From assembly GCA_024195265.1 (NCBI GenBank), contig JAJLRJ010000004.1, positions 37,600,311 to 37,664,310 of the forward strand: DNA of 64,000 bases. Reading direction: 5' to 3'. The notes beneath the pieces are model-generated. The model worked only from the letters and a program-made list of their open reading frames with translations, was not told the DNA's origin and searched no databases. Position 1 is the first letter of the stretch; each line of letters begins with the position of its first letter. A program made the position numbers and the translations under genes. Shown piece after piece: positions 31,959 to 41,807 of the stretch. This stretch comes from Dendrophyllia cribrosa (taxonomy: Eukaryota; Cnidaria; Anthozoa; Scleractinia; Dendrophylliidae).

Positions 31959-33246
31959 ACTGATTTTTAAAAACATAGCTATTTGAGAAATATATACCTT
32001 ATAGCGGAGCACTCGCCGGGTGGGGCTGCGCAGCCCCATACTCATAGAACCTGTGCCCGTCATTTTTCATGGTCATGGCTAGCGGAATGTTTCGCGGGCG
32101 CGCCTCCGTGACATGTGTGTCCGTTGGGCAGGGCTAATTCGCGGGCGCGTATGACGTCGCAAAACATGCGCGTATGACGCCACACGCGCAGCTACTCAGC
32201 CGTCAGCTCGGTAAACACTTTAAAAGTTGGATCTTTCGCGGGGTTTAGTGGAGCAGTAAAGTTGTTATTTCCCTGCATTTTTTCGCGGTTTGCTACTCAA
32301 GACTGGGATACTCAGAAGCCGCTTTAGTGGAAAAAGAAGAGCTTTAAGGGATAAAATCTTGCTTCGAGGACCTTCATACGTTTATATCAATGCGGGAGAT
32401 GTTTGTTTTTATTACGGATTTCAGAACCAACGCAAGGATTTAAAGAATTTTCAAGCAAGCGAGGGACTTTAAGGTAAAACAAATTACATTTCGATGGGAA
32501 TTTATCTTGATATCAATCTGTGATTGACTTTTTATTTGTGTTCTCGTTAGTTTTGGAGAATTGCTTATAAACGTGTAGCTTAATTCGGTTGTATAATTTA
32601 ATAAATTTCATCGAAGACGCGGCTCGGCCTCGATGCGCTATAAATGTACGCGTTTTGCTTTTAAACATAAACTAATGGAGATTTCAATAAAATTTTTCGA
32701 AAGAAGATTGTGTTGTCCATTTTTAAGTGTTTGTTCGTTCATTACATAGATTGAAAAGCGATTTTATGTAAACAAAACAAGACTTAGATTTTATACTCGC
32801 GTCGCCTTATGCAAATATGTTTGTGTATTTTTGCATTTTTGATTTCCAAATCAGTTTCTCGGGCATTTTTTGACAAGCAACAACTGTATTTTCGGAAAAT
32901 TGTCGTAATAGTTATACTAGACGGAGAAAAAGTTGTTTTTGTGAACTTTTGTACGGTCTAAATGTACTATGCAGACGGTCTGGTAATACTGTTTTTGAGA
33001 ATTGCTAAAATTGAAAAATAGCCCGGTCGTCAATATTTATCTTAATTCTTTTGCTTCCGACCTTTCACCTATTAGTTAAGTTTCATCTTAGTTAAGCTTG
33101 TTCAGAGGGGTCTTCAGAGGGCGCCGCTGTTAGGCTAAGCCTAACTATATATATTATATATACCTTTTGTATTCCCATCAAAAACGTCACCTATTTGATG
33201 GGAATACAAAATATATTTATCAAATAGCTATGTTTTTGTAAATCAG
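31959..33246. mobile_element. R1 TIR element, 1.29 kb, non-autonomous
   Basis: The 28-base imperfect TIR (actgatttttaaaaacatag... at 31959-31986) is inverted at 33219-33246. Flanks are TA-rich on both sides. The interior matches the dispersed copies at 1-66 and 23630-24030. A 47-base hairpin (ttttgtattcccatca with its inverse) lies at 33165-33211. No long ORF is present; the 60-aa frame at 32290 lies in the repeated part and has no known domain. Confidence 0.75.
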
Positions 33247-33369
33247 TATATATATTTATACAATGAACTGAATACTACGCACTCTGTGATTGGTCGTTGC
33301 CTATGATCTATCAGAGTACAGACGCACGGCTGACGTCATAGAAAAACTGTTTGCTTTGTTTTGTTCAAC

Positions 33370-33534
33370 ATGGCGCACAATTTTGAAAATGTTTGCGAGA
33401 TTATTCTGGATTCAGCAAGTGAAAACCTCGAAAAATGTTTAGCAGGAGCTGTTTACGAGCAAGAAAAAGAAGAAACCAAGACGAAAAGTGTTCTTGACGA
33501 CTTGAAAAATACCTAAACTGGAACAAATCTTTGA
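33370..33534 (+). pseudogene. Small ORF with frameshift and donor-like end, unknown
   Basis: ATG 33370 opens a 48-codon frame (MAHNFENVCEIILDSASENLE...). In the +1 frame the reading goes on as KIPKLEQIFEWVERYEASS and meets gtaagt, a good splice donor. It could be a decayed first exon of a host or transposon gene (WVERYEAS-like words occur in some tyrosine-recombinase transposons). The evidence is weak and function is not assigned. Confidence 0.3.
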
Positions 33535-33600
33535 ATGGGTCGAGCGCTACGAGGCAAGTTCGTAAGTTTACTCTTTTTACTTTTCTGTTCATTGTATATA

Positions 33601-33757
33601 AAAGAAATAGATTCCATTTTGCCGTGTGTCTGTTCAGTTATAGATCACAGAAGACGTCAAAATGTGGTAAGAACAAAAAAGTGGCACACGAGCCGCAGGC
33701 GAGTGTGTCACTGATGTTCTTACCACATTTTGACGTCTATTTTGAATCTATTTGTTA
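33601..33757. repeat. Foldback MITE with GC-rich tip
   Basis: agacgtcaaaatgtggtaag (33652) pairs with its inverse at 33715-33738; outer words aaatagattc and gaatctattt extend the stem. The tip is 'acgagccgcaggcgagt', similar to the tip in the 20.3-21.4 kb palindromes. Confidence 0.8.
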
Positions 33758-33759
33758 AA

Positions 33760-36121
33760 TATATTTATAATTCAACACATTGATACACTGCCCAAATATG
33801 GTCAAAAAGTTATCGATATACGCTATGTCCACATGACGTATATCCAGCGATGGCAGTAAATTTCGCATTTTGAAGGAAAATGAAAATGACCGCTGCCTGC
33901 ACTTTCGTGTTTTTGGGAGAAAAATGCGTGAACTATTAGATAAAAAAGGAAAAGGAACGAAAAAAAAAAAAGAAGAAAGAAAAAGAAAAGAAAAAAGAAA
34001 AATTATTGATCACACGATTGGACAAAAAAGGCGCGAAATTTTCGCGTTGTCGCGGTCGCAGTGCAGTGTTTCTTGGCGAAGCTGAATGAAAGCTGGTTCA
34101 ACCGCTCGACAAGAAGTGAGCGAAGAAGCACAATTTTCGGAAAATGCCTTTAGTAATTACTTCTGGAATATTATTAGACTTGATACTTCCACAGAAAAGT
34201 TTCTGATCTTTGTTTTAAGCGAATTGATGCCATTACGGCTGTAGGAACTACATGTAAAACGAGCAAGTTTGTAAACAACAGCGATCGACTCAGCTCGTAC
34301 TTCGATGTATGAAAATTTAGTGCGCTGATGGATGGGACTAAAAGCCACATCAACTGAAGGTAACGATGTTTTAACCGTTTCTTGTATCCTTTAGCTGTGA
34401 ATTTTTGTCCACGCTGCGTCATTACGTAATGAACCAAGGCAAAAATTAGAAAGGTTTGTATGGAGTCATCAGAGCATAACGGTGCCAATATCTCACCCCC
34501 AAATTGCAATAAGATGCTGATTTTTGGCAAACAGGCATTTTTCGTCATGCCCTTTCCGAATATCTAATCAAATCCCATAATTTCACAAGTGTGACGTCAC
34601 ACTTCGGTACTCTATAGGCGGCTGTCTCGCTAAGGCTCGCCAGCACAGCAAAAGACTCACCAGCAAAAAAGGAAAATGACGAAACGAAACATATCAAGCA
34701 AAAGGAATTTACATTATTGCCGGATTTGGCGAGAGTTCCATTAATTCGATAGCGATTTCGTTTTCTTTCTTTTCGAGCAGCAGATAAATGGAAGTAATTG
34801 CGTCGACGAAGGAGACGCTTCCTAATCTTGTCGGCTAGGCGGAACGAATCGAGAAAAGTGTCGGTACCAAATCTGCGCCATCTTGAATCGTCACAATAGT
34901 ATCCAGCATTCCCAGCGCGTGGAAATCAGGCATCATCCTCCGAAATGTCACATGTGAATAATCTATTTGTCTTGATTTAGTTTCCGATATTTTCTCGATT
35001 TTAGAATCGTACGGCTCAATATTTCAATGCCTACTAAAAGTACGCAGTGGAAAAATTGGACGAAGGTTCTTCTCCGGACCAAGTAAGTTGTTGGGTGGGT
35101 CTCTTTGGAATCAAGCAAGAAGTTATCGGATTTTCCTCGCTACCGTTCTGGTATGTTTTGATTGTTCTATCTTGATTTTGCTGTGGCTCTCTGCCTGATT
35201 TGGGAAGCTTTCACCTAAATACCGACGTCGTTCTTCGCGATGTTCTACGGTACGGTGCAATTCGCTGTATGTCTTGTAGCAATAATTCACTGACCGGCCG
35301 CGCCAGGCGAACGCAGATTATTAAACTTTACAGTGCTCGAAATTGCGCCTGTATCGGGCGCATTTGCGACTAAAGATTTCGCAGTTTTGTGACTAAAATT
35401 TGTCTAGCTAATAAAGGAATTATATTCAACAGTCTTGTGTCTTACTTTCAACTGGTAGTTATAATTTTATCCGAAAAATCCTGCGAAATTCACGTTGAAT
35501 GTTGCGTGACTTAATCGTCCATTTCATGCTCCATTAACGCGGTGTCCAAGCCAAGAAGTTTATCACTGGAGCACTTTTTCACAGAAATTTCTCATTTCCG
35601 GTTCCGGTATTAGTACATGTACTGAGGAGTATGATTTCAGAATCGGAGAAATAACCGAAATGAAATCAAGACAAATATAATATTTATATGTCGGAAAAAT
35701 CTAAGACCTTTCGGAGTACACAGCACGGTAGGATTTTGCCCGATCCTACGGCGATAGCGTGAATTTGTTTGATGTCGGCCCGACGTTTTTGCCTGGGTGA
35801 CATATCTCGCGACATGGCCCTTTTAAGCAGTGGCTGAATTAATTTATGAAACTGAGGTACTAGGTCAAGACGAGGTGCCACGGGATAAGGAGACGCACTA
35901 TAATCTATGATTACTACTAGTATAAAAGTTAAAGTTGACCTTGAATGCACGAGTGATTGCGAAAGACTGATTTAAGGTTTCAAATGACGTACAGTGTAGT
36001 AACGTGCGTGACGGATCACCTAGTGTGACCGGAAAAGCGACTGTACATGTAAAACAAATCATAACAATATATTGAATTAATTCTCGTACCTTAGGGGCAC
36101 TTACAAGACCCTTAAAGCTTC
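33760..36121. other. Intron 2 of gene 1, no gene recognised
   Basis: Holds an A-rich tract (about 33946-34010) and a few ORFs of 60-124 aa without recognisable domains. The longest (34174-34548, minus) is more likely repeated non-coding DNA. The sequence is otherwise unremarkable. Confidence 0.45.
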
Positions 36122-36513
36122 TTAAAGGGACACTGTCACCTATTTTTAGTATCACTTTGAAAAGTCAAAAAACATATTTGTTTCAATGGAAACGTTAAAA
36201 TAATGGTCCAGTTTTGTTAACAAATACTCTACCAGAACACAGAAACTAATATTCGTTATTTTTGGCTGCGGATGGCCAGGATGGAAATGGATTGCAACTT
36301 GAAAAAATTGGCCAATTTTTTCAAGTTCCTCCCAAGAGTCGTGGAAAAATCGCAGAAAAACTTATTATGGTGTGTTCTTCCTTGAAGAAATCACTTGATA
36401 TTATCTTCTTGGTGTTCTAAAAGCAATTTTATGTTTGAGCAAAGGTACTTTGTTATATATTTAGTGTATTTTGACCAAAACACAGCAAAATCTGTGTGAC
36501 AATGCCCCTTTAA
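36122..36513. mobile_element. TTAA-flanked MITE, 392 bp (piggyBac-like), intact copy
   Basis: Begins TTAAAGGGACACTGTCAC and ends GTGACAATGCCCCTTTAA, so the TTAA duplication typical of piggyBac transposition is present at both ends. It is non-coding. A second copy at 52468-56190 is split by a Penelope-like element, and this copy shows the empty site. Confidence 0.85.
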
Positions 36514-36796
36514 AGCACGACTTCACTACTCGAAGAGTTGTTGTTCTTGTTTCACTTTTCCAAATGAGGCCAGACCGGAACAAAGAATCCCATACGCCTT
36601 CGCATAAGAATCGAGACACCGAGACGTAAAGAAAATTCCTCAAAAAAACGAGACTGGGAGACAGGTGAAATTTGACTAAAATTTTTCGAGACCCGTATAA
36701 TTCAGGTGTTTGCAAAAAGGTTTACCATTTGTCACTCCCAGTAAGGTACGAAGAAATTGCGATTTTGCTTCAAAACATGTTTTTGCATTCTGTTAA

Positions 36797-37666
36797 TGGC
36801 TCCGTCAATTCCAAGCCCGCTCATCCCCCCCCCCCCCCCCCCCCCCCGGGCATTTGTCGGGCATTTGTCTTTATTTTTTTTTTTAAAAAGGTGCAAATAC
36901 GCCACGGTGGGGTCAGCTTATATGTAGAAATCCCCACGGTAGGACATCTGAAAGAGTGGAAATGCCCGACCCATGGGACAAGATCAAAATTTTTATTTCA
37001 TAGATTATTAATGGAAGCAATAATTGCTCACAAATAAATGGATCTTTACTCATGCTAGGAATTCTTTCGTTCTACATGTACCTCAGTATTACTTATATCC
37101 GTTCCCTCATTTGTTCTAAATATTTGTGTTATGTTTCCGCAAAACGTTTGACTCCAATTATTTCCTGTCGATTCTCGTTGTTAATGTTCTTAATTTTGAT
37201 TAAAATTATGCTTAAGTTCAATCCATTTACATGTAAGGTCGCCGTTGATTGAAACGCTTTTTCAAGTTAAGTTGCTATTGAATTTTTAAATAGCCTGATT
37301 CTTCTGCTGCGACATATCATGATGGAAAGACACCAAGGCCACGAATGTTAGCAAATAAGACGTCAACAACAATTGAAAATTTGCCGTGATATAGATATTA
37401 TCCTCTGTGGCACTTGAAAAGTGCGGGACTCAAACGATGTTTATCAACTCAGTTTTTATATTTTTATATTGGGGACAATCAGAAAATTTAAAATAAACAA
37501 CGAAGCATGTACGAATTTTAATATCCATAAGATAACGTTGTTTTGACAATGCCCCACCCCCGGGCTGACCTGTTTTAGCAAATGCCCCACCCTTGGGAAG
37601 GAAAAGTTATAAAATGCCCGACAAATGCCCGGGGAGGGATGAGCGGGCTTGGAATTGACGGAGCCA
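36797..37666. mobile_element. 870-bp TIR element with TAA duplication
   Basis: TIR TGGCTCCGTCAATTCCAAGC... (36797) is inverted at 37637-37666, about 30 bases long, flanked by TAA on both sides (36794-36796 and 37667-37669). It contains a C22 homopolymer run and 'ggcatttgtcgggcattt' type words near both ends. It lies 74 bases from gene 1 exon 2. Harbinger-like by duplication length only. Confidence 0.75.
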
Positions 37667-37740
37667 TAATCTTCTAAGAACATTTGAAGGAAACACTAAC
37701 GTGTGTTTTGTGATATAAATGGAACGAATTGAAGGCTTAC

Positions 37741-37858
37741 CCCTCTTAACTTCGCATTTGTCTCCAATCCACGGCAGTTTGCAGGAACAAGTAAAAGTTT
37801 CCTTTTTCTTGTCAAACAAACAAGAACCCCCATTGAGGCATCCGGTCATTAGACAGCC
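37741..37858 (-). CDS. Host gene 1, exon 2: EGF-like domain
   Basis: A 118-base exon with acceptor ttttttag before 37858 and donor g|gtaagc after 37741. It encodes GCLMTGCLNGGSCLF then CSCKLPWIGDKCEV, with the C-x-NGG-x-C and C-x-C...G-x-x-C spacing of an EGF-like domain. It enters in phase 0 and leaves in phase 1, with a terminal G that can join either AA of exon 3 or AG of exon 5. Confidence 0.85.
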
Positions 37859-38429
37859 CTAAAAAAAATGTTAAATTGTTACCACGATCAGTAAGATCAA
37901 AAACGAAAGTTTCTCAATTTAAGCTCGGTAGTGTGTATGGTGGCCCATTCACGCCATAGCATTTTTTGCTTATTTTCCAACATTTTTTTACTAAATTACT
38001 TTTTTTATTATTATTTTTTATTTTATATTTTATTTTATATATATTTTATTTTATTATTATTTTTTTATTTTATTTTTATTTATTTTTATTTTATTTTTAT
38101 TTTATTTCATTTTATTTATTTTATTTTTTTTTGTTTTACTTTCAAATTTTTTCTTTTTTTTTTGTTATTTTTTTGCGGTTGGCCCAAGAGCGCCATAGCG
38201 TTTTTTTTTTTTACAAAAAAAAAAAAAAAAAAATTCGCATACGGCCCAGCAACGCCATAGCGCACAATGCCTTTCGGTGCTTCCATCGCCTCGCAACCGC
38301 TCCTTTCCTCAATCCATCATGGCGTCTCGTATTTACTATTTACACAGGTTTATTCTTATCCCATAATTCCTTGTTGTGAGTACCGAGCACGCTGCCGCTC
38401 ACGCTACAGTGTACATATCTTGTTCGATA

Positions 38430-39161
38430 ATGTCTGTGAAGAGAAAGCATAACTGGGACGACTATAAGGATCGTATTGCAAAGAAGAGAGGGCGGAAGGG
38501 CGAAGAAAAGGGAGCACCGAGTGGTTTGACTGGCATCACCGTACAGCGATTGTCATCAAATGTAGAAGGCAAGTGCCAGAAGTACTCCCGCATTGGCCCT
38601 TTAACATTAGTGCCTTTAGAAAAAGAAGCAACATTAGAAAACATAAAAGCGGCCTGCAAGGCACATTTCAGCACAGATCTAGATTGCGATTTGCTCGCCG
38701 GGGAGCGCGGCCCCTCGTACACAGACCTAAGCCAAATACAGAATTGGAAGGTTCTGCACATACGATTCGTCGAAGGTCTCCCAAACGAGCTTCCTGTCAA
38801 AAGTCACCAAAGTGAGCCTACAAGAGACAGCCCGAAGAAGAATGAATCCTACCAAAGAGCGGCGACGTCGTTAGCTGTCAAGTCATCAGTGGTGCCCTCC
38901 GTATCGCTAAGCCAAATGCTAAAGTTGGGAAAGGTTATTGTGCCTCAGGCGGATGTTGTGACCCTTCAGCTCGAAGAGTTTTCAATAGCCAATATGGAGT
39001 GGCTGGAACCCTTCGAGGTCACAATTTCCCTTCAGCGAAAACCGTTTGCTCATGGAGCATTCCGCGAAGCGTATCTGGCGAAGGACATCTTATTTTCAGC
39101 TAGGAGGAGAAATTGGTCTGCAGGCATGAGTTGGTGTGAGATTGAAGTTTTTGACCCGTGA
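38430..39161 (+). CDS. Transposon ORF with alpha-kinase-like N-lobe stretch (truncated)
   Basis: 243 aa from ATG 38430; the frame is open further upstream, but this Met starts a lysine/arginine-rich N-terminus (KRKHNWDDYKDRIAKKRGRK), a possible nuclear signal. Residues about 50-115 form a compact region (GPLTLVPLEKEATLENIKAA ... WKVLHIRFV) that could be ubiquitin-like; this is uncertain. Residues about 210-225 read RKPFAHGAFREAYLAKD, resembling the start of atypical alpha-kinase domains. The C-terminus then diverges and stops, so the nucleotide-binding and catalytic parts are absent. It is likely a truncated or captured ORF of the transposon, and no kinase activity is expected. Confidence 0.55.
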   Translation: MSVKRKHNWDDYKDRIAKKRGRKGEEKGAPSGLTGITVQRLSSNVEGKCQKYSRIGPLTLVPLEKEATLENIKAACKAHFSTDLDCDLLAGERGPSYTDLSQIQNWKVLHIRFVEGLPNELPVKSHQSEPTRDSPKKNESYQRAATSLAVKSSVVPSVSLSQMLKLGKVIVPQADVVTLQLEEFSIANMEWLEPFEVTISLQRKPFAHGAFREAYLAKDILFSARRRNWSAGMSWCEIEVFDP

Positions 39162-39474
39162 AGTGGGTTTGTGAAAGGGTATCGGATTGAACCTCTGGGT
39201 GCAGCATCTCTGTATGAAACTGTATTAAGCCCCTCCCCCCCTCCACCCCCCCCCCCCCCCACCCTCCACCCCCCCCCCCCCCCCACCCTGGAGTGGTCGA
39301 GTATAATCATCTAGTTGTAAATAAAGGCACATGACAAGTCACAAGAATTAATATATTTTGAAACGTAACAGATTTAAAAAAGATACAGCTGGTAACCAGA
39401 GTACGAAATGTAAGTTAAGAGGTAGACAAGGACCTCCTTGTGGCTACTGCACCTTGTACAATTAAAAAGGATTT

Positions 39475-39891
39475 TCAGCATATGCTTACACTGGAGGTAT
39501 TAAAATGCTCCACACCACCTCTGTCTTCGAGGCCTTGAAGATTTACATCCGCTATCACGTCATAGACCACATTTCTCGGTACATTTATTTCATGCACTTC
39601 ACGGATTTTTTTGTGAAGAGCACGATAGCCAAGCAAACTTCCTGGCCCATCCATCTCCTTTTCAACAGCGCGTTTTACCTCTTCAATATCCACGTCGTAG
39701 TTCGTAAACTTTATTCCGAAGTGGTGCAGACGGCGAGAGAGAGTCCTTAGGCTCCACGCATACATCGGATCCTGGGCTTTTATTTCATCTAAAATCTCCG
39801 ATTGACGCAAATTACGCAGAACGTACACTTTGAGATCGTTTTGTAATGCCAAATCATCTTCCCAATCTCCGTTCCTAATACGAGACGCCAT
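39475..39891 (-). pseudogene. Transposase/integrase-like N-terminus (truncated)
   Basis: 138 aa from ATG 39891, which lies in the right TIR; the same ATG is mirrored at 38319 in the left TIR. It reads as a helix-turn-helix-rich N-terminal region: NLRQSEILDEI, WSLRTLSRRLHHFGIKF, a DIEEVKRAVEKEMDGPGSLLG stretch and VPRNVVYDVIADVNLQGLE. I recall this arrangement upstream of the DDE integrase core in a family of cnidarian and fish transposon proteins. The core is missing here and the frame ends after 30 unrelated residues. An IS3EU-type origin is a guess to be tested. Confidence 0.65.
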
Positions 39892-40263
39892 GATGGATTG
39901 AGGAAAGGAGCGGTTGCGAGGCGATGGAAGCACCGAAAGGCATTGTGTGCTATGGCGTTGCTGGGCCGTGTGCGAATTTTTTTTTTTTTTTTTTGTAAAA
40001 AAAAAAAAAAAAACGTTATGGCGCTCTTGGGCCAACCGCAAATAATAACAAAAAAAAAGAGAAAAAATTTGAAAGTAAAACAAAAAAAAAAATAAAAAAA
40101 ATAAAATGAAATAAAATAAAAAATAAAATAAAAATAAATAAAAAATAAAATAAAAAAAAATATAAAATAAAATATAAAATAAAAAAATTATAAAAAAAAG
40201 TAATTTGGTAAAAAAATGTTGGAAAATAAGCAAAAAATGCTATGGCGTGAATGGGCCACCATA

Positions 40264-40809
40264 GTAGTGAAATGAGTGAGATCGTTTTCCATCGCCTAGC
40301 CTGCGAGAACAGAGTGTTTTTTTTTTCTGGCTCTTTGTTAACAACAAACTGAAAACTTTCCGGCTCTTGTCGGCCACCTATCGGCCAACATATGTATTTT
40401 TTTCCTGAGAAAGTACAATCGTGAAATAAAATAAAACAATTGAAAATAAAAAGCTTCAGATTCACATGCACTGGATTTGTTTTGTCGGATATCAGTTTAT
40501 TTTTAATTTCATTGTACTCATCGTCAATTGTCTCAGACATCAAAACCTGTAAAAACTCATTTTCCGAGAGGATAACATCTTGATGCGTCAAAATTTTGTA
40601 AAAAGGGAAACTACAATCCAAACTCATACAAACAACATTTTACCAGGTCGATCTAATCTACAAAGGCATTTAGCATGAGATGCATTCAGTCAAAAATGCG
40701 GACACCATATTTTTGTGTTTTCACACTATTTTTAAACGAAAAAAAATATATAAAAATTTTTAAAGGATTCGGCTTTGCTTCAGAAAATGTTTTTATTTTA
40801 CTGACTTAC
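40264..40809. other. Intron 1 of gene 1, non-coding
   Basis: AT-rich and no repeat arms. The 203-aa minus ORF called here runs into the low-complexity TIR and is not a gene. Confidence 0.5.
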
Positions 40810-41154
40810 CTTAAGCATCATTGTAAACGAATATCCTGGTTGATCAGTAAGCTTGGCGTCATCGCTAATAGCTGCGAACTCGTGCTTGTTTAATTCACAA
40901 GTTCCTTTGTCGTCCTGCCCAACAGGCTCCTTGTAGTTTGTTGAAGTACACCACGAATGTCTTAGGCAACTTTGGCTGCAAGCCATGAAAGAAGTAGACC
41001 CGATCTTTTTTACCAAGTGGCCAGCTAACCGCCTATTTTCCCGAGTTATGAAGTAGGCAGATGAAAAGTTGTCTTCGTTAGCGGCAACGATTTGGCACAA
41101 AATGAGTAACCAAATTATTTTTGCCAGCATTGTGATCCTCGCCATGATGATCAT
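40810..41154 (-). CDS. Host gene 1, exon 1: signal peptide and PAN/apple domain
   Basis: A secreted or surface protein gene of five exons on the minus strand (41154-40810, 37858-37741, 22924-22581, 22345-22207, 19706-19246), joined by matching splice sites and phases (0, 1, 0, 1). Exon 1 encodes 115 aa: a hydrophobic signal peptide (ITMLAKIIWLLILCQIVAA) and a PAN/apple-type module with Cys at ACSQSCLRHSWCTSTNY and TCEL. It ends phase 0 at donor aag|gtaagt. The full join would be 468 aa but has an in-frame TGA in exon 3; omission of exons 3-4 gives 307 aa. PAN-EGF-F5/8C arrangements occur in cnidarian adhesion and skeletal-matrix proteins. Three ATGs lie close together, so the start is uncertain by a few residues. 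Confidence 0.82.
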
Positions 41155-41807
41155 TCACGCAAGGTGTGTGGTGTGGACCTTTTAGCATTGTGAAGGTTCT
41201 CGGGTGATAGCACTTAGCTAAGTAAATTAAGAAGTTCAGCTTGATTGACATACAGCACGTTCTGTCACAGAGTATGAAGTTTAATAGTTATGATCATTAC
41301 CATTCTGGTAGCCTGCACAACAGGCACTTTTGAAGGTGCGTAAGCGGGTTTCGGGGCGCGAGCGCGGAGCGCGAGACACGCAAGGGGAGGGAAACGAAAA
41401 AATAGCGCCTGTAGACACAATATTGGTACAGTCTCCTCCAAACCGTTCACAAATTGACAACATTGAGAACAACAAGCCTGTTACATCTTAATTTTGATGT
41501 TTAAGGAAAAATCTTTCAGGCATGTACTTGGGGTAACTGTATTCTAAAGCCGGGCTAAAATGCTCTTTCAAAAGACGAAAATCTTTAAAAGATACACTCG
41601 TAAGAGCTAAACTCTAAAGGTCAGGTACACAACATCACGAAACCCACAGAAACCCACGCAGTCTTGCAAACACGCGTTTGCCGCAAATATTTTAACACTT
41701 TTAATTGAAAATTAAGTTGAAAGCGCGCCAGAGTTTATATGAAATATGCAGATTGGGATAAATAATTTTTTTCGGCAGCAAAACTGTGGCATTTATCAAC
41801 ATCTCCA
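41155..41807. other. Upstream region of gene 1
   Basis: Probably contains the promoter and 5' UTR of gene 1, but no TATA box or other motif could be assigned confidently. A GC-rich patch (about 41340-41400, with gggcgcgagcgcggagcgcg) resembles a dispersed repeat. Confidence 0.35.

Larger units (their letters stand above)
37936..40263. mobile_element. TIR transposon with transposase-like start and convergent ORF
   Basis: The left TIR (37936-38333) and right TIR (39877-40263) are inverted repeats of about 390 bases, starting TATGGTGGCCC and ending GGGCCACCATA. Each contains long T/A-rich tracts. gtagtg occurs at 37928-37933 and 40264-40269, a likely 6-bp duplication with two extra bases (tg) at the left; a TA duplication is the alternative. 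Inside, a plus ORF (38430-39161) and a minus ORF (39891-39475) converge. The ATG and first codons of the minus ORF lie in the TIR. It is inserted in intron 1 of gene 1. The minus ORF lacks a catalytic core, so this copy is probably non-autonomous. Confidence 0.85.

Noticed and set aside
34174..34548. 124-aa minus ORF
   Set aside because: No recognisable domain, no splice context, and the sequence looks like repeated non-coding DNA.
40016..40627. 203-aa minus ORF, Phe/Tyr/Ile-rich at its end
   Set aside because: It runs into T-rich low-complexity TIR sequence; composition explains it.
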